NCBI RefSeq assembly: GCF_003668995.1
Contig: NZ_CP033068.1
Coordinates: 682,001 to 746,000 of the forward strand
Direction: 5' to 3'
Length of the DNA stretch: 64,000 bases
DNA from: Flavobacterium sp. 140616W15
GTDB taxonomy: Bacteria > Bacteroidota > Bacteroidia > Flavobacteriales > Flavobacteriaceae
In this document: positions 33,495 to 43,521 of the stretch, in pieces
Layout of the letters: the number at the start of each line of letters is the position of its first letter
Numbering within the stretch: position 1 is the stretch's first letter
Position numbers and translations under genes: made by a program
Notes under the pieces: model-generated
Told to the model about the DNA's origin: nothing
Databases searched by the model: none
What the model saw: only the letters and a program-made list of their open reading frames with translations

Positions 33495-34514
33495 ATGGAA
33501 ATAAATTTAATTAGTGATACAATCACCAAACCTAGTATTGAAATGTTGCAATACATGTTCAATGCAAAAGTAGGAGATGATGTTTACAAGCAAGACCCGA
33601 CGGTTATTGAACTTGAAGCTGGAGTAGCAACAATGTTTGGTATGGAAGCTGGGTTATTTTTTCCATCAGGAACCATGGCAAATCAAACTGCAATAAAATT
33701 ACATACACAACCAGGAGAGCAATTAATTGCTGATAAATATGCACACGTTTTTCATTATGAAGGAGGAGGAGTTTCGTTTAATAGCGGTGTTTCTTGCTGT
33801 TTGCTAGACGGAAACCGTGGCATGATAACCGCTGAGCAGGTTGCAGGAGCAATTAATGATCCTGAATTTTACCATAGCCCACTTACAAGTTTAGTATGTG
33901 TTGAGAATACTACTAATAAAGGAGGAGGAGCATGTTATGAACTTGAAGATTTAAAGAAAATAAAGAAAGTTTGTGATGCGAATAATTTGAAATTTCACTT
34001 AGACGGAGCCCGAATTTGGAATGCTTTAGTTGCTAAAAGACAAGATCCTAAAGAATTTGGACAAATATTCGATACTATTTCTGTTTGTTTCTCTAAAGGA
34101 TTGGGTGCACCTATTGGTTCGATGTTATTAGGAACTAAAGCGGATATTAAAAGAGCACTGCGAATCCGAAAAATGTTAGGTGGCGGAATGCGTCAAGTTG
34201 GTTATTTGGCTGCTGCTGCAATATTTGCACTAGAAAATAATTTAGAAAGATTAGCTGAGGATCATCGTAGAGCTAAAGAAATCGCTGCTGTTTTAAGCAC
34301 AAAACATTGGGTAGCTTCGATAGAGCCTGTAGAAACTAATATTTTGATTTTTTCTTTGCAACCCAATTTTAGCGAGCAACTTTTGATAGAAAAATTAAAG
34401 CAGAAAAATATTTCGATAAGTTCAATGGGACACGGTAAACTCAGAATTGTGACTCATCTTGATTATAGACAAGTAATGCATACTTATGTTTTAGAAACCT
34501 TACAGAAATTATAA
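33495..34514 (+). CDS. ltaE: Low-specificity L-threonine aldolase
   Basis: A 339-aa fold-type I PLP enzyme starting MEINLISDTITKPS. The PLP lysine is in SVCFSKGLGAPIGS (about 195-208). The Asp binding the cofactor is in FHLDGARIWNA and the phosphate loop is SGTMANQTA (about 58-66). It cleaves threonine or allo-threonine to glycine and acetaldehyde. The length is normal. Confidence 0.93.
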   Translation: MEINLISDTITKPSIEMLQYMFNAKVGDDVYKQDPTVIELEAGVATMFGMEAGLFFPSGTMANQTAIKLHTQPGEQLIADKYAHVFHYEGGGVSFNSGVSCCLLDGNRGMITAEQVAGAINDPEFYHSPLTSLVCVENTTNKGGGACYELEDLKKIKKVCDANNLKFHLDGARIWNALVAKRQDPKEFGQIFDTISVCFSKGLGAPIGSMLLGTKADIKRALRIRKMLGGGMRQVGYLAAAAIFALENNLERLAEDHRRAKEIAAVLSTKHWVASIEPVETNILIFSLQPNFSEQLLIEKLKQKNISISSMGHGKLRIVTHLDYRQVMHTYVLETLQKL

Positions 34515-34670
34515 AAAAGATTCAGAGGTTTAGAAAAGGTGTAGAGAAACAAACGTTCAGAGGTTGAAAGCCTACTAATTAGTGTGAAATATTTGAGGCT
34601 TTGAATTCTATATTATTTAAAAGATTATCTATTTTAAAATAGCATAAAATTTTAAAAATCTTATTTAAAT

Positions 34671-34723
34671 AAAAAAGGTTCAAAGTTTACGATGTCGTAA
34701 AACTTTTGAACCTTTGTTTTTTT
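34671..34723. terminator. Terminator between ltaE and the YbaB gene
   Basis: AAAGGTTCAAAGTTTACGA pairs with TCGTAAAACTTTTGAACCTTT (one bulge), with an A run before and T7 after. It lies nearer the stop of the convergent YbaB gene and may serve both. The rest of the 225-bp gap shows nothing. Confidence 0.75.
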
Positions 34724-34739
34724 CTTTGACTTTTGGATC

Positions 34740-35060
34740 TTATTTAAACAGATTGTCCATTCCAGGAATCATTGGCATATCCATTTTTGCAACAGCATCA
34801 AGCTCTGTTTGGTTAACATCTGTAGCTTTTTCTATAGCTTTATTTAATGTTACAATTAAATAATCTTCTAATTGTTCTTTATCTTCAAGTAAGGAATCGG
34901 CAATTGTTATTGATTTTATTTTTCGGTTAGCTGTCAAAGTAACTTTTAATAATCCGTCAGCGCTTTGTTCATCTATTAAAACCGTGTCTAATCGTTTCTT
35001 TGTATCCTCTATTTTTTGTTGGGTTTCTTTAAGTTTTCCCATCATTCCCATTAAATCCAT
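34740..35060 (-). CDS. YbaB/EbfC family nucleoid-associated protein
   Basis: A 106-aa protein starting [20 protein letters not shown], the usual YbaB helical start. A beta-sheet with [14 protein letters not shown] (about 39-52) and a C-terminal helical section with [13 protein letters not shown] follow. These small dimers bind DNA and influence gene expression. It diverges from the S9 peptidase gene. Confidence 0.9.
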   Translation of the reverse strand: MDLMGMMGKLKETQQKIEDTKKRLDTVLIDEQSADGLLKVTLTANRKIKSITIADSLLEDKEQLEDYLIVTLNKAIEKATDVNQTELDAVAKMDMPMIPGMDNLFK

Positions 35061-35160
35061 TTTTCGGTTGTTTTAAATTATGGAACGAAATTACTAATTC
35101 AATTTTAAAATCAAGTGTTAATTTACATAAAAAAGAATTTAGTTGCGTGTTCGTTTATGT

Positions 35161-35168
35161 TATTTTTG
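35161..35168 (+). promoter_or_regulatory. -7 element (TATTTTTG) of the S9 peptidase gene
   Basis: TATTTTTG matches TAnnTTTG and ends 30 bp before the ATG at 35199. Because the longer open frame from 35115 would contain this element, the downstream ATG is the better start. Confidence 0.6.
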
Positions 35169-35198
35169 TACATTCATTTTAAAATTAAAATTCAGAAA

Positions 35199-37259
35199 AT
35201 GCCAAATAAAATTGCTGCTCCAATAGCTAAAGAAATTCCTAAGTCATTAAAAAAACATAAAGAAGTTAGAATTGATAATTATTTTTGGCTGAATGATAGA
35301 GAAAACCCTGAAGTCATTGACTATCTAAATCAAGAAAATGCTTACTACGAAAGTATGACAGAGCATACTAAAGATTTGCAGAAAGCATTGTACGAGGAAA
35401 TGAAAGCTAGAATTAAGGAAGATGATGAATCGGTTCCTTATTTTTATAATGGATATTTCTATATTACTCGTTTTGAAACGGGCAAAGATTACCCAATTTA
35501 TTCCCGAAAAAAAGAAAGTTTAACTGCCGACGAAGAAATTTTATTCAATTGCAATGAATTATCAGTAGGGCATAACTATTTTAAATTAGGAGGCTTGAGC
35601 ATAAGTCCAGATAATAAATTTGTATCTTTTGCACAAGATGTAGTTGGAAGAAGAATCTATACAATTCAGATTAAAAACTTGGAAACAGGTGAGGTTCTTT
35701 CAGATAAAATCGAAAACACAACAGGAGGCTCAGTTTGGGCAAATGATAATAAAACTATTTTTTACACCAAGCAAGATGAGGTTACCTTGCGTTCTGATAA
35801 AGTTTTTAAACACAAATTAAATACTGACTCAGCTAATGATGTTTTAATCTTTGAAGAAACAGACGATACTTTTAATGTTTCTGTTGGTAAAGAAAAATCA
35901 CGAAAATATATTGTAATAAGTTCAGGGAGTACTTTAACTACTGAGTATAGAACATTAAACTCGGATGATCCGGATGGTGAGTTTGTTGTTTTTCAACCTC
36001 GTGTTCGTGGTTTAGAATACAGTATTTCGCATTTTGAAGATCATTTTTACATTCTGACCAATAAAGATAAGGCGACTAACTTTAAGTTGATGAAAACGCC
36101 TGAAAATGCTACTGGGAAGAAAAACTGGAAAGATCTTATTCCGCATAGAGAAGATGTTTTATTAGAAGACATTGAGATTTTTAAGAATTATTTGGTTGTT
36201 GAGGAGCGTTCGAATGGTTTAAACCACATCCGAATCATGCCTTGGAATGACGAACCAGATTATTATTTGCCTTTTGGAAGCGAAACATACAGCGCTTTTA
36301 CCACTACTAATGTTGATTTTGATACAGATATTTTACGTTATAGTTATCAATCTTTAGCAACGCCATCTTCGGTTATCGATTTTAATATGAAAACGAAAAC
36401 TAAAGTAATCCTAAAGGAACAACAAGTTTTGGGAGGTGAATTTGATAAAGACAATTATATCGAAGAACGTATTTGGGCTACTGCTACAGATGGTGTAAAA
36501 GTGCCTATTTCGATGGTTTATCGTAAAGGATTAGAGAAAAATGGTAAGAATCCATTATTGCTTTATGCATATGGTTCTTATGGAATTACAATGGATACTT
36601 ATTTCTCATCTACCCGATTATCATTACTAGATAGAGGTTTTATTTTTGCAATAGCACATATTCGTGGAGGAGAAGATCTAGGAAGACAATGGTATGAAGA
36701 TGGTAAATTATTAAAAAAGAAGAATACTTTTACAGATTTTATAGATTGTTCTAAATATGTAATTGAAGAAAAATACACTTCTCCTGAACATTTATATGCC
36801 GAAGGAGGCTCTGCGGGAGGGCTTTTAATGGGAGTTATTGTAAATTGGGCTCCAGAATTATATAATGGAGTAATAGCTCAAGTACCTTTTGTAGATGTTA
36901 TGACCACAATGTTAGATAGTAGTATTCCGTTAACTACAGGAGAGTATGATGAGTGGGGAAATCCGAATACAAAGAAATTTTATGACTATATGTTGTCTTA
37001 TTCGCCATATGACAACGTAAGTGCTCAAAAATACCCTAATATGTACATTTCTACTGGGTTACATGATTCTCAGGTGCAATATTGGGAGCCAGCCAAGTGG
37101 GTGGCTAAATTAAGAAATAAAAAAACTAATAATAATTTATTATTCCTAAATACAAACATGGATGCGGGGCATGGCGGAGCTTCCGGGCGTTTTGAAGCCC
37201 TAAAGGAACTAGCTAAAGAGTTTAGTTTTTTATTAGATTTAGAGAAAATTAAAATGTAA
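35199..37259 (+). CDS. ptrB: S9 family peptidase, oligopeptidase B
   Basis: A 686-aa cytoplasmic serine peptidase starting [20 protein letters not shown]. Residues about 70-400 form the beta-propeller that restricts substrate size. The alpha/beta-hydrolase domain follows, with catalytic Ser in [12 protein letters not shown] (about 531-542), Asp in [12 protein letters not shown] and His in [11 protein letters not shown]. Oligopeptidase B cuts small peptides after Arg or Lys. The length and motif order match. Confidence 0.92.
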   Translation: MPNKIAAPIAKEIPKSLKKHKEVRIDNYFWLNDRENPEVIDYLNQENAYYESMTEHTKDLQKALYEEMKARIKEDDESVPYFYNGYFYITRFETGKDYPIYSRKKESLTADEEILFNCNELSVGHNYFKLGGLSISPDNKFVSFAQDVVGRRIYTIQIKNLETGEVLSDKIENTTGGSVWANDNKTIFYTKQDEVTLRSDKVFKHKLNTDSANDVLIFEETDDTFNVSVGKEKSRKYIVISSGSTLTTEYRTLNSDDPDGEFVVFQPRVRGLEYSISHFEDHFYILTNKDKATNFKLMKTPENATGKKNWKDLIPHREDVLLEDIEIFKNYLVVEERSNGLNHIRIMPWNDEPDYYLPFGSETYSAFTTTNVDFDTDILRYSYQSLATPSSVIDFNMKTKTKVILKEQQVLGGEFDKDNYIEERIWATATDGVKVPISMVYRKGLEKNGKNPLLLYAYGSYGITMDTYFSSTRLSLLDRGFIFAIAHIRGGEDLGRQWYEDGKLLKKKNTFTDFIDCSKYVIEEKYTSPEHLYAEGGSAGGLLMGVIVNWAPELYNGVIAQVPFVDVMTTMLDSSIPLTTGEYDEWGNPNTKKFYDYMLSYSPYDNVSAQKYPNMYISTGLHDSQVQYWEPAKWVAKLRNKKTNNNLLFLNTNMDAGHGGASGRFEALKELAKEFSFLLDLEKIKM

Positions 37260-37274
37260 TTAGATTTTTTTTGT

Positions 37275-37282
37275 TAAATTTG
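37275..37282 (+). promoter_or_regulatory. -7 element (TAAATTTG) of the cysteine-synthase-like gene
   Basis: TAAATTTG lies 48 bp before the ATG at 37331. It falls inside the upstream extension of the reading frame that begins with TTG at 37271, so that extension is unlikely to be translated. Confidence 0.6.
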
Positions 37283-37330
37283 CATCCTGTCGAGGTTAAT
37301 TTAAAAATACCCTCGATTAACTATTTTTTT

Positions 37331-38371
37331 ATGAAAGAAGAAATAACTGCTTACAACAACGTTTTAGAATTAATAGGCAATACACCGCTTATTAAACTAA
37401 ATAAAATCACAGAAGGGTTAGAAGGTAATTTCTATGCAAAGGTAGAAGCTTTTAATCCAGGACATTCCTCAAAAGATAGAATTGCATTATATATTATTGA
37501 AGAGGCCGAAAAGAGAGGGATTTTATCTCCAGGGGATACAATTATTGAAACTACTTCCGGTAATACAGGTTTTAGCTTAGCAATGGTTAGCATTATAAAA
37601 GGTTATAATTGCATTCTAGCTGTTAGTTCAAAATCATCCAAAGATAAAATTGACATGCTGCGTAGTCTAGGAGCCAAAGTATATGTTTGCCCAGCACACG
37701 TTTCTGCAGATGATGAACGCTCTTATTATAATGTTGCCAAAAGATTGCATGAAGAAACCAAAGGTTCGGTTTATATTAATCAATATTTTAATCAATTAAA
37801 TGTTGATGCACATTATAACACTACTGGACCAGAAATTTGGGAACAAACAAAAGGTCAGATAACGCATCTTATTGCTTGTAGTGGAACTGGAGGAACAATT
37901 TCAGGGACTGCAAAATTCTTGAAAGAGCAAAATCCTAATGTCAGAATTCTAGGAGTTGATGCTTTTGGATCGGTATTAAAAAAATACCACGAGACAAGAG
38001 AATTTGATAGTAAAGAGATTTATCCATACCGTATAGAAGGTTTAGGGAAAAATCTAATTCCATCAGCCACAGATTTTGACATCATCGATAAGTTTATAAA
38101 AGTAACTGATGAAGAAAGTGCTCATGCTGCTAGAGAAATTACAAGAAAAGAGGGCTTATTTGTAGGGTATACATCTGGAGCAGTAATGCAAGCGATTAAA
38201 CAATATGCAGAGGAAGGTGAGTTTACTAAAGACAGCAATATAATAGCAATATTTCCTGATCATGGGTCACGTTACATGAGTAAAGTGTTTAGCGATGATT
38301 GGATGAATGAACAAGGTTTCTTTGACAGTGTCAATGAAGAAGAAGTTCAAAAAATTGAATTTGTAAAGTAG
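37331..38371 (+). CDS. PLP-dependent cysteine synthase family protein
   Basis: A 346-aa fold-type II PLP enzyme. [15 protein letters not shown] (about 11-25) is the family start. The PLP Lys is in [12 protein letters not shown] (about 46-57), the substrate loop is [10 protein letters not shown] (about 78-87) and the phosphate loop is [11 protein letters not shown] (about 189-199). It lacks C-terminal CBS domains. It may be O-acetylserine sulfhydrylase or a cystathionine beta-synthase-type enzyme; the sequence alone does not decide. Confidence 0.88.
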   Translation: MKEEITAYNNVLELIGNTPLIKLNKITEGLEGNFYAKVEAFNPGHSSKDRIALYIIEEAEKRGILSPGDTIIETTSGNTGFSLAMVSIIKGYNCILAVSSKSSKDKIDMLRSLGAKVYVCPAHVSADDERSYYNVAKRLHEETKGSVYINQYFNQLNVDAHYNTTGPEIWEQTKGQITHLIACSGTGGTISGTAKFLKEQNPNVRILGVDAFGSVLKKYHETREFDSKEIYPYRIEGLGKNLIPSATDFDIIDKFIKVTDEESAHAAREITRKEGLFVGYTSGAVMQAIKQYAEEGEFTKDSNIIAIFPDHGSRYMSKVFSDDWMNEQGFFDSVNEEEVQKIEFVK

Positions 38372-38391
38372 ATAAAATACACTTATATATT

Positions 38392-38421
38392 AAAAACTCC
38401 AGATATCTCTGGAGTTTTTTT
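38392..38421 (+). terminator. Terminator of the cysteine-synthase-like gene
   Basis: ACTCCAGA pairs with TCTGGAGT around a 4-base loop, preceded by A5 and followed by T7. It lies 21 bp after the stop. Confidence 0.9.
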
Positions 38422-38631
38422 GTTTTTATAACGATGTATTAGAATAGTTGTTTTTAATTTATTACAGTGATAGATTAATTAAAGGTGCTAAAAGTTCTTT
38501 TGAAATATAAAAAAGGAATATTAAGCAGAAACAAGCGTAGATAGGAATGATTTTTGCAGATAAATCAGTAAGAGGGCTTTATGGGGTCAATATATTTTCG
38601 AAAATAAATAAAAGTGGTTTGGATAAATTAT

Positions 38632-38664
38632 AAAAGCTACATCTTTTTGAGGTGTAGCTTTTTT
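38632..38664. terminator. Terminator at the end of the large minus-strand locus
   Basis: AAAAGCTACATC pairs with GGTGTAGCTTTT (one G-T pair) around a 7-base loop, with T6 on the plus side and TTTTA on the minus side. It is 63 bp past the stop of the 1555-aa gene and probably ends that operon. The stretch between it and 38421 has no convincing reading frame or promoter. Confidence 0.7.
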
Positions 38665-38726
38665 ATTCTTTAAATTTTTGAAATTAAAACATCATTTCTA
38701 ATATTAAACTTATCTAAATTGTGTCA

Positions 38727-41700
38727 TTATCTAAAATTATTATTGTTTTTATACTTATACGTAAACTCTGTCGATTTCTTATCTCCTGGCAAATTGTATT
38801 TCATTACTATTTCATAATTACCATAGCGCATAAACAAGAAATTACTATTTAGAAAACGGTTTGCAACGGATGTACTACTCACTAAGCCGTTTACATAATC
38901 ATTAGCAATCTGATTGTTTAAATCAACCCAATCCTGTTTGTAAAGCAATGGCATATTATACTTAAATGGGAAATTGCCTTTTGTCCAGGATTGGTTTACA
39001 TTATTCTCAATACTAGTCATATAATAAGCATTGAGCGGTATCGCTTTTGCAGGAATCACTCCTAATTCACTAGTATCTCTGTCACTTATGGCATATTTAC
39101 CATTTAAAGGATAATCTTTATAGAGATATGGAAAGATATCTGTTGTATAATACGCATCATTTAGTTTAGATTGGGCTGTTATAATAGGCTTATTATCGCT
39201 ATATGTTACTCCTTGCAATTCAACCATATCAAATGCTTCCTGACTTGAAATTGTGTTGGTTAAATAAATAACATCTGAATACAATACTCCAAAATTATAA
39301 TTTTGAGTGTTTATCGCATTCATTTTAGAAGTAAAAGTTTTGTATTTACTTGTCGTAAATGAGTAAGATAAACGATCAATACTTCCCTCTGTTTTAGATA
39401 ATGCATCAGCTTGGTTTTCTCTTACTTGTATGTCATTACCTGCATCACTAATAGTATTTGTTTTTGTCGTAGTTACTGAATTTCTAGACGGAGTTTGTTT
39501 TAAATTACTCACTATCGAAAAGTTATATTTCTTGTCCTGATTAATATTAGGAAGATCATAATAGACTTCATTAGAACTAGTATTATAATTAAAAGTCGTA
39601 GCTTTTGCATTAGAAACTCCATCTTCATTTACTTTTATACTAGTTTCCCATTTCCCATCTTCAAACAAATAATCCTGACCACGTTTAAGCTGAATGTATC
39701 CTTTTGGATATTCTTCTTCAAGGAAATATTTCTGATCTACAATAGGATAGGAATATTTTATATTGGTAAGTGGAATATGATCGGGAGCTCCTCCGGTTGT
39801 AAATAGTCTCTCTTCATATTCTGTTGCCACTTTTCCGTCTATTTTTATAGGCTGAAATACACCATTTATCATCTTTTGAAAACTAACCTCTACCTGAACT
39901 TTTAATTCCTTGTTCGGGGGTAAAATATCTGTAGAAACAAAATTAGCTTTGTCTTTAGAAGACCCCCATTCTAAGATTCCCTGAATTTCTTTTGTACCAT
40001 CAAGGACCTTAAATTTTTCTAGTATCACCTTATAGGTAACATCACCTTCATCTTCCGGAATCACAAAAGCTTCATTTACCTTCATTGAAAAAGCGGCTTG
40101 AGGTACAGCAAAAACATCTACATCGGTAGAACTTTGTTTTGGAGTCACATCTGTTATCAGTTTAAGTCCACCTAGCGGAGATCCATTCTCAAACTTACAT
40201 TCTTCCCCTATTTCTAATTTAAAGCGGAATTTACCTTTAATTAATCCTCCTAAAACATTCATATTTCCACCTACATACCCTCTCATCCAAACTGGATTTG
40301 GTAATTTTGCCTGTAATAAAACCGCAGCCCCTCCTGAAACAATTGGAATCTTTAATCTCAAGAATGATAATTTGATTCTAATTCCCAATTCTCCTTGCAA
40401 GTAAGCATACGATTGTCCGTTAGCATACCAACCATTTATACCTACAGTTTTTCCTGTATTAGAACATCTTGCTTCTTGATAATCTTTTAGCATGATATCA
40501 AATCCCATTCCTGCTTGGAAACGGGCATAAAAAAGTAAGAAACTTAAATCTCCCGTGTCAAAATCTAAACTCGCACCAAAGGCCATACCCCCTCCATTTG
40601 CCAATGCATTTTCGTCACGCATATAATCTAATTGTTTGGCATCGACACCCAGAATCTGAGCTACAACAGGGGGTGGGGGTGGGCTTGCTGGCAATAATGT
40701 ACCTGCCATAAAATAACTGGTTGTTTTAAGGTATAAACCAGCAACTCCAATCTTTATACCACATCTGTCATCTGGAGTTCCCATGTACATATACCAATCT
40801 TTAGAGTCTTTATGAAAAACTCCCCAAACAGCTCTTCCACCTGGTCCCGTTCCTGAAAGAAAATTCCCTGGTGTATTAATATATACATCTGTTGTGGCAT
40901 GCATCGAATTATTTTGAAAATCAAATTCTATTGCTGCTGCCATTTTTATACCTACTGCAGCTGATAAATCTCCTGGAATTGCTGCTTTTGCCTCTGGAAT
41001 ATATTTACTAGCGAAAGAACCTTTAAGATCATTTTCAGTTATGCCTAAAAAACTTTTCTTTGAAGTAACATCAGAAGCTACTTTTTCCATTAAGTCAGTA
41101 ACATCTTTGAGTCCTGGTATAGTAGCCAGAACATTAGCTTTCCCAAAAATGGCTAATCTATTGACTCCACCTTTTGAGTTAAAAGCCATTTCAAATCCAG
41201 CTTCACCATCACAGATACTTTGTGAACCAATACTAAAATAAATTAAAGCTTTAATTCCTAAATTTACTTTTTCATCTGGGGTATAACTCAATCCTGATGG
41301 GGAGAAATCTCCAATGGCTATATCTTGATTTCTATGCATTTTATAATAGGCACCTCCACCAAAACCAGTAATCATAAACGGGGAACCTTCAGCTGGAGGG
41401 AATTTTACTGCGGCGTCAAAATACCAATACCTGAAAGTACTACGTCCAAAAATAGCTTTAGCCTTTACGTTGACAATTTTTGCCACATCCACTTCTAAAT
41501 CAGCATTAAAACCATCTCCATAGACGGGGTCTTTTTCCATTAAGATAAGATTCCCTTTTATTTTTAATGAACTAAATTCACAATCAATATTTATGGCTGA
41601 TAAATCAAGACCGGCATATCGGCTTCGTTGCCTATAACCATCATCATACATTTTTCCTAGTATTCCGATTCGGGCTGTGGCACCTGCACCAACGGCATCC

Positions 41701-43394
41701 ATCAAATTAATTCCTAAATCAAAATCAATTCGGGAATCATTTCCGTTAATGGCAACATTTATATTACCAATGGAAACAGGAAAATTACCAAAGGCAACTG
41801 TACCTTTATAGCCCATATTTCGAACAGAAATAATAGGGGAGACGGTCTGCAATTGTAGATTTTCAAAAGAAATTCCTTTAAAATCAACCGTAGGTTTTCC
41901 CTCTACGTCTTTATCATCTGTCGCTCCTTTATTGGTACCAAAAGAAACTGTTCCGTTTAAATTTGCCTTGGGTAAAAACCGTCCATTAACTAATTTTAGT
42001 TCAACTGAACTATTAGGCAGCAGTAACGCTTTTGCTTTCCAAATATCAAAAGCTATTGAATCTTTTGTAACCACAATCAGCTGCTGTTCATTCATGGATA
42101 TAAACCCATTATATGCCAAGCCAGCTCTATTGGTTTGTACTGGTTTAGCAGGAGTTGTTCCAGTACTTGGTGTTGCGGGAGCTGAAGTTTCTTTTTTTTC
42201 TGTTGGTGCTTTAGTTATTGGTAAAAGAATCTGACCGCTTAAATTTGCTTTTACAAAAGTATTTGCTGCAATAGTTACATCAATATGATCTAAGGAATAA
42301 GCCCATGATTTTTCCTGACTGGTAATGCCTCGATCCAGTGGGAACACATTATCAGCATAAAAAGTTCCAGATACTCCATATTTATCAATAATAAGATTTT
42401 GAGCACCTACACGAAGCCTCTCTTTACTTGATGCCGTATCTGTAGTCTGAAATTCTTTAGGCAAACCGACCTCAAAAGCCTGAATAAAAACTCCTTTCCA
42501 AGCTTCTGGACTTGGTACTAAAAGTGCATTTTTCGCATAATATTCTGGAAATACAACTGTGGCATCATTTTTTAAATCGCTTAAGTCTAATACCGCATTA
42601 CTTACCCAAAACTCAAAATTACCATCAAAATCTTTTCCGTTTCTTTTGTCTTTTAGTGTAAAAGGCTCTAAACTTACATTGACCAAAATATCATTCCAGC
42701 TACTTGCCATAAAGCTAAAATCACCTCTAACTCTGTTTGGTATCTGAACTGTTTTCCCGTTATAATAGGTTTTAGGAATCGTCGTTTTTGCTTCATCAAC
42801 TTTTTTTGTTATTGGATCAATTGGTAGTATCAAATTCCTTGAAAACTCCACGGCTCCAGAAATTTTCATTTCTTTAAAACCATCACAATCAATTGTTACA
42901 TAGGTCAAATCCTCAACACTTCCAGTTGCCATATCAAAACCACCATATAATGAAACCTGCCATTTATTATCACTAAACGGAATATCAACATTACCTAATA
43001 ATACTAATTTGGCCTCCCCAATTATACCTCCTTGATGCGATAATTTTACATTATCAGCACCAAAAAATAATTGCATTGGTTGCCCGTCTGGTCCCTTTTG
43101 TGGAATATCTACTCTACAAAAAACTGTCAAAGTGGTATACTCTGGTAAAAAAACAGCTTTTGTAATTCCAATAGAATATTGAACATTATTTACGGTATTA
43201 CGAATCCCTATTGGTAATTCTACCAAATCCTGATTTGAAAATTTATCTACCCAACGCTCAGAGGCTTCAATCTTTTCGATAGCGCTCGAAGCTGCTCCTA
43301 ATTCTTTTGGTGGTGTAGCATTCTGCCCATAAGAAAAAACAACCGAAAGGATGATAAATAATACCGATAAATGTATTCTGTAAAACTTTTTCAT
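38727..43394 (-). CDS. 1555-aa secreted protein of unknown function
   Basis: A signal peptide (MKKFYRIHLSVLFIILSVVF, then SYGQ) fixes the start at 43394, 38 codons inside the longer frame. The body is almost all beta-strand sequence with repeated AxxxGxLxLP-type turns and many short hydrophobic strands. A Thr/Pro-rich linker lies near residue 420 and a poly-Pro stretch (ASPPPPPVV) near residue 910. The final 350 residues look like Ig or FnIII-like domains. I do not recognise the family and see no T9SS sorting domain. It is the last gene of the locus, after the barrel and lipoprotein genes, so an envelope or surface role in the same system is inferred. Confidence 0.75.
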   Translation of the reverse strand: MKKFYRIHLSVLFIILSVVFSYGQNATPPKELGAASSAIEKIEASERWVDKFSNQDLVELPIGIRNTVNNVQYSIGITKAVFLPEYTTLTVFCRVDIPQKGPDGQPMQLFFGADNVKLSHQGGIIGEAKLVLLGNVDIPFSDNKWQVSLYGGFDMATGSVEDLTYVTIDCDGFKEMKISGAVEFSRNLILPIDPITKKVDEAKTTIPKTYYNGKTVQIPNRVRGDFSFMASSWNDILVNVSLEPFTLKDKRNGKDFDGNFEFWVSNAVLDLSDLKNDATVVFPEYYAKNALLVPSPEAWKGVFIQAFEVGLPKEFQTTDTASSKERLRVGAQNLIIDKYGVSGTFYADNVFPLDRGITSQEKSWAYSLDHIDVTIAANTFVKANLSGQILLPITKAPTEKKETSAPATPSTGTTPAKPVQTNRAGLAYNGFISMNEQQLIVVTKDSIAFDIWKAKALLLPNSSVELKLVNGRFLPKANLNGTVSFGTNKGATDDKDVEGKPTVDFKGISFENLQLQTVSPIISVRNMGYKGTVAFGNFPVSIGNINVAINGNDSRIDFDLGINLMDAVGAGATARIGILGKMYDDGYRQRSRYAGLDLSAINIDCEFSSLKIKGNLILMEKDPVYGDGFNADLEVDVAKIVNVKAKAIFGRSTFRYWYFDAAVKFPPAEGSPFMITGFGGGAYYKMHRNQDIAIGDFSPSGLSYTPDEKVNLGIKALIYFSIGSQSICDGEAGFEMAFNSKGGVNRLAIFGKANVLATIPGLKDVTDLMEKVASDVTSKKSFLGITENDLKGSFASKYIPEAKAAIPGDLSAAVGIKMAAAIEFDFQNNSMHATTDVYINTPGNFLSGTGPGGRAVWGVFHKDSKDWYMYMGTPDDRCGIKIGVAGLYLKTTSYFMAGTLLPASPPPPPVVAQILGVDAKQLDYMRDENALANGGGMAFGASLDFDTGDLSFLLFYARFQAGMGFDIMLKDYQEARCSNTGKTVGINGWYANGQSYAYLQGELGIRIKLSFLRLKIPIVSGGAAVLLQAKLPNPVWMRGYVGGNMNVLGGLIKGKFRFKLEIGEECKFENGSPLGGLKLITDVTPKQSSTDVDVFAVPQAAFSMKVNEAFVIPEDEGDVTYKVILEKFKVLDGTKEIQGILEWGSSKDKANFVSTDILPPNKELKVQVEVSFQKMINGVFQPIKIDGKVATEYEERLFTTGGAPDHIPLTNIKYSYPIVDQKYFLEEEYPKGYIQLKRGQDYLFEDGKWETSIKVNEDGVSNAKATTFNYNTSSNEVYYDLPNINQDKKYNFSIVSNLKQTPSRNSVTTTKTNTISDAGNDIQVRENQADALSKTEGSIDRLSYSFTTSKYKTFTSKMNAINTQNYNFGVLYSDVIYLTNTISSQEAFDMVELQGVTYSDNKPIITAQSKLNDAYYTTDIFPYLYKDYPLNGKYAISDRDTSELGVIPAKAIPLNAYYMTSIENNVNQSWTKGNFPFKYNMPLLYKQDWVDLNNQIANDYVNGLVSSTSVANRFLNSNFLFMRYGNYEIVMKYNLPGDKKSTEFTYKYKNNNNFR

Positions 43395-43521
43395 AAGTAA
43401 ATAATCCTGTTTTTTTGTAAAATAAAGCATAGTAACTTCTTTAATATTGTAGCCAAACTTCTTTTTGAAACAATCTGTATCCCTTTGGCTTATATTAAAA
43501 AGAGGCATACTCTTCTGATTC

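Noticed and set aside
35115..35198. N-terminal extension of the S9 peptidase with a membrane-like helix
   Set aside because: The extension contains the -7 element at 35161-35168, and family members start near [12 protein letters not shown].
38422..38631. A possible small RNA between the two terminators near 38400 and 38650
   Set aside because: No TAnnTTTG promoter and no reading frame were found; the second hairpin is better explained as the end of the minus-strand operon.
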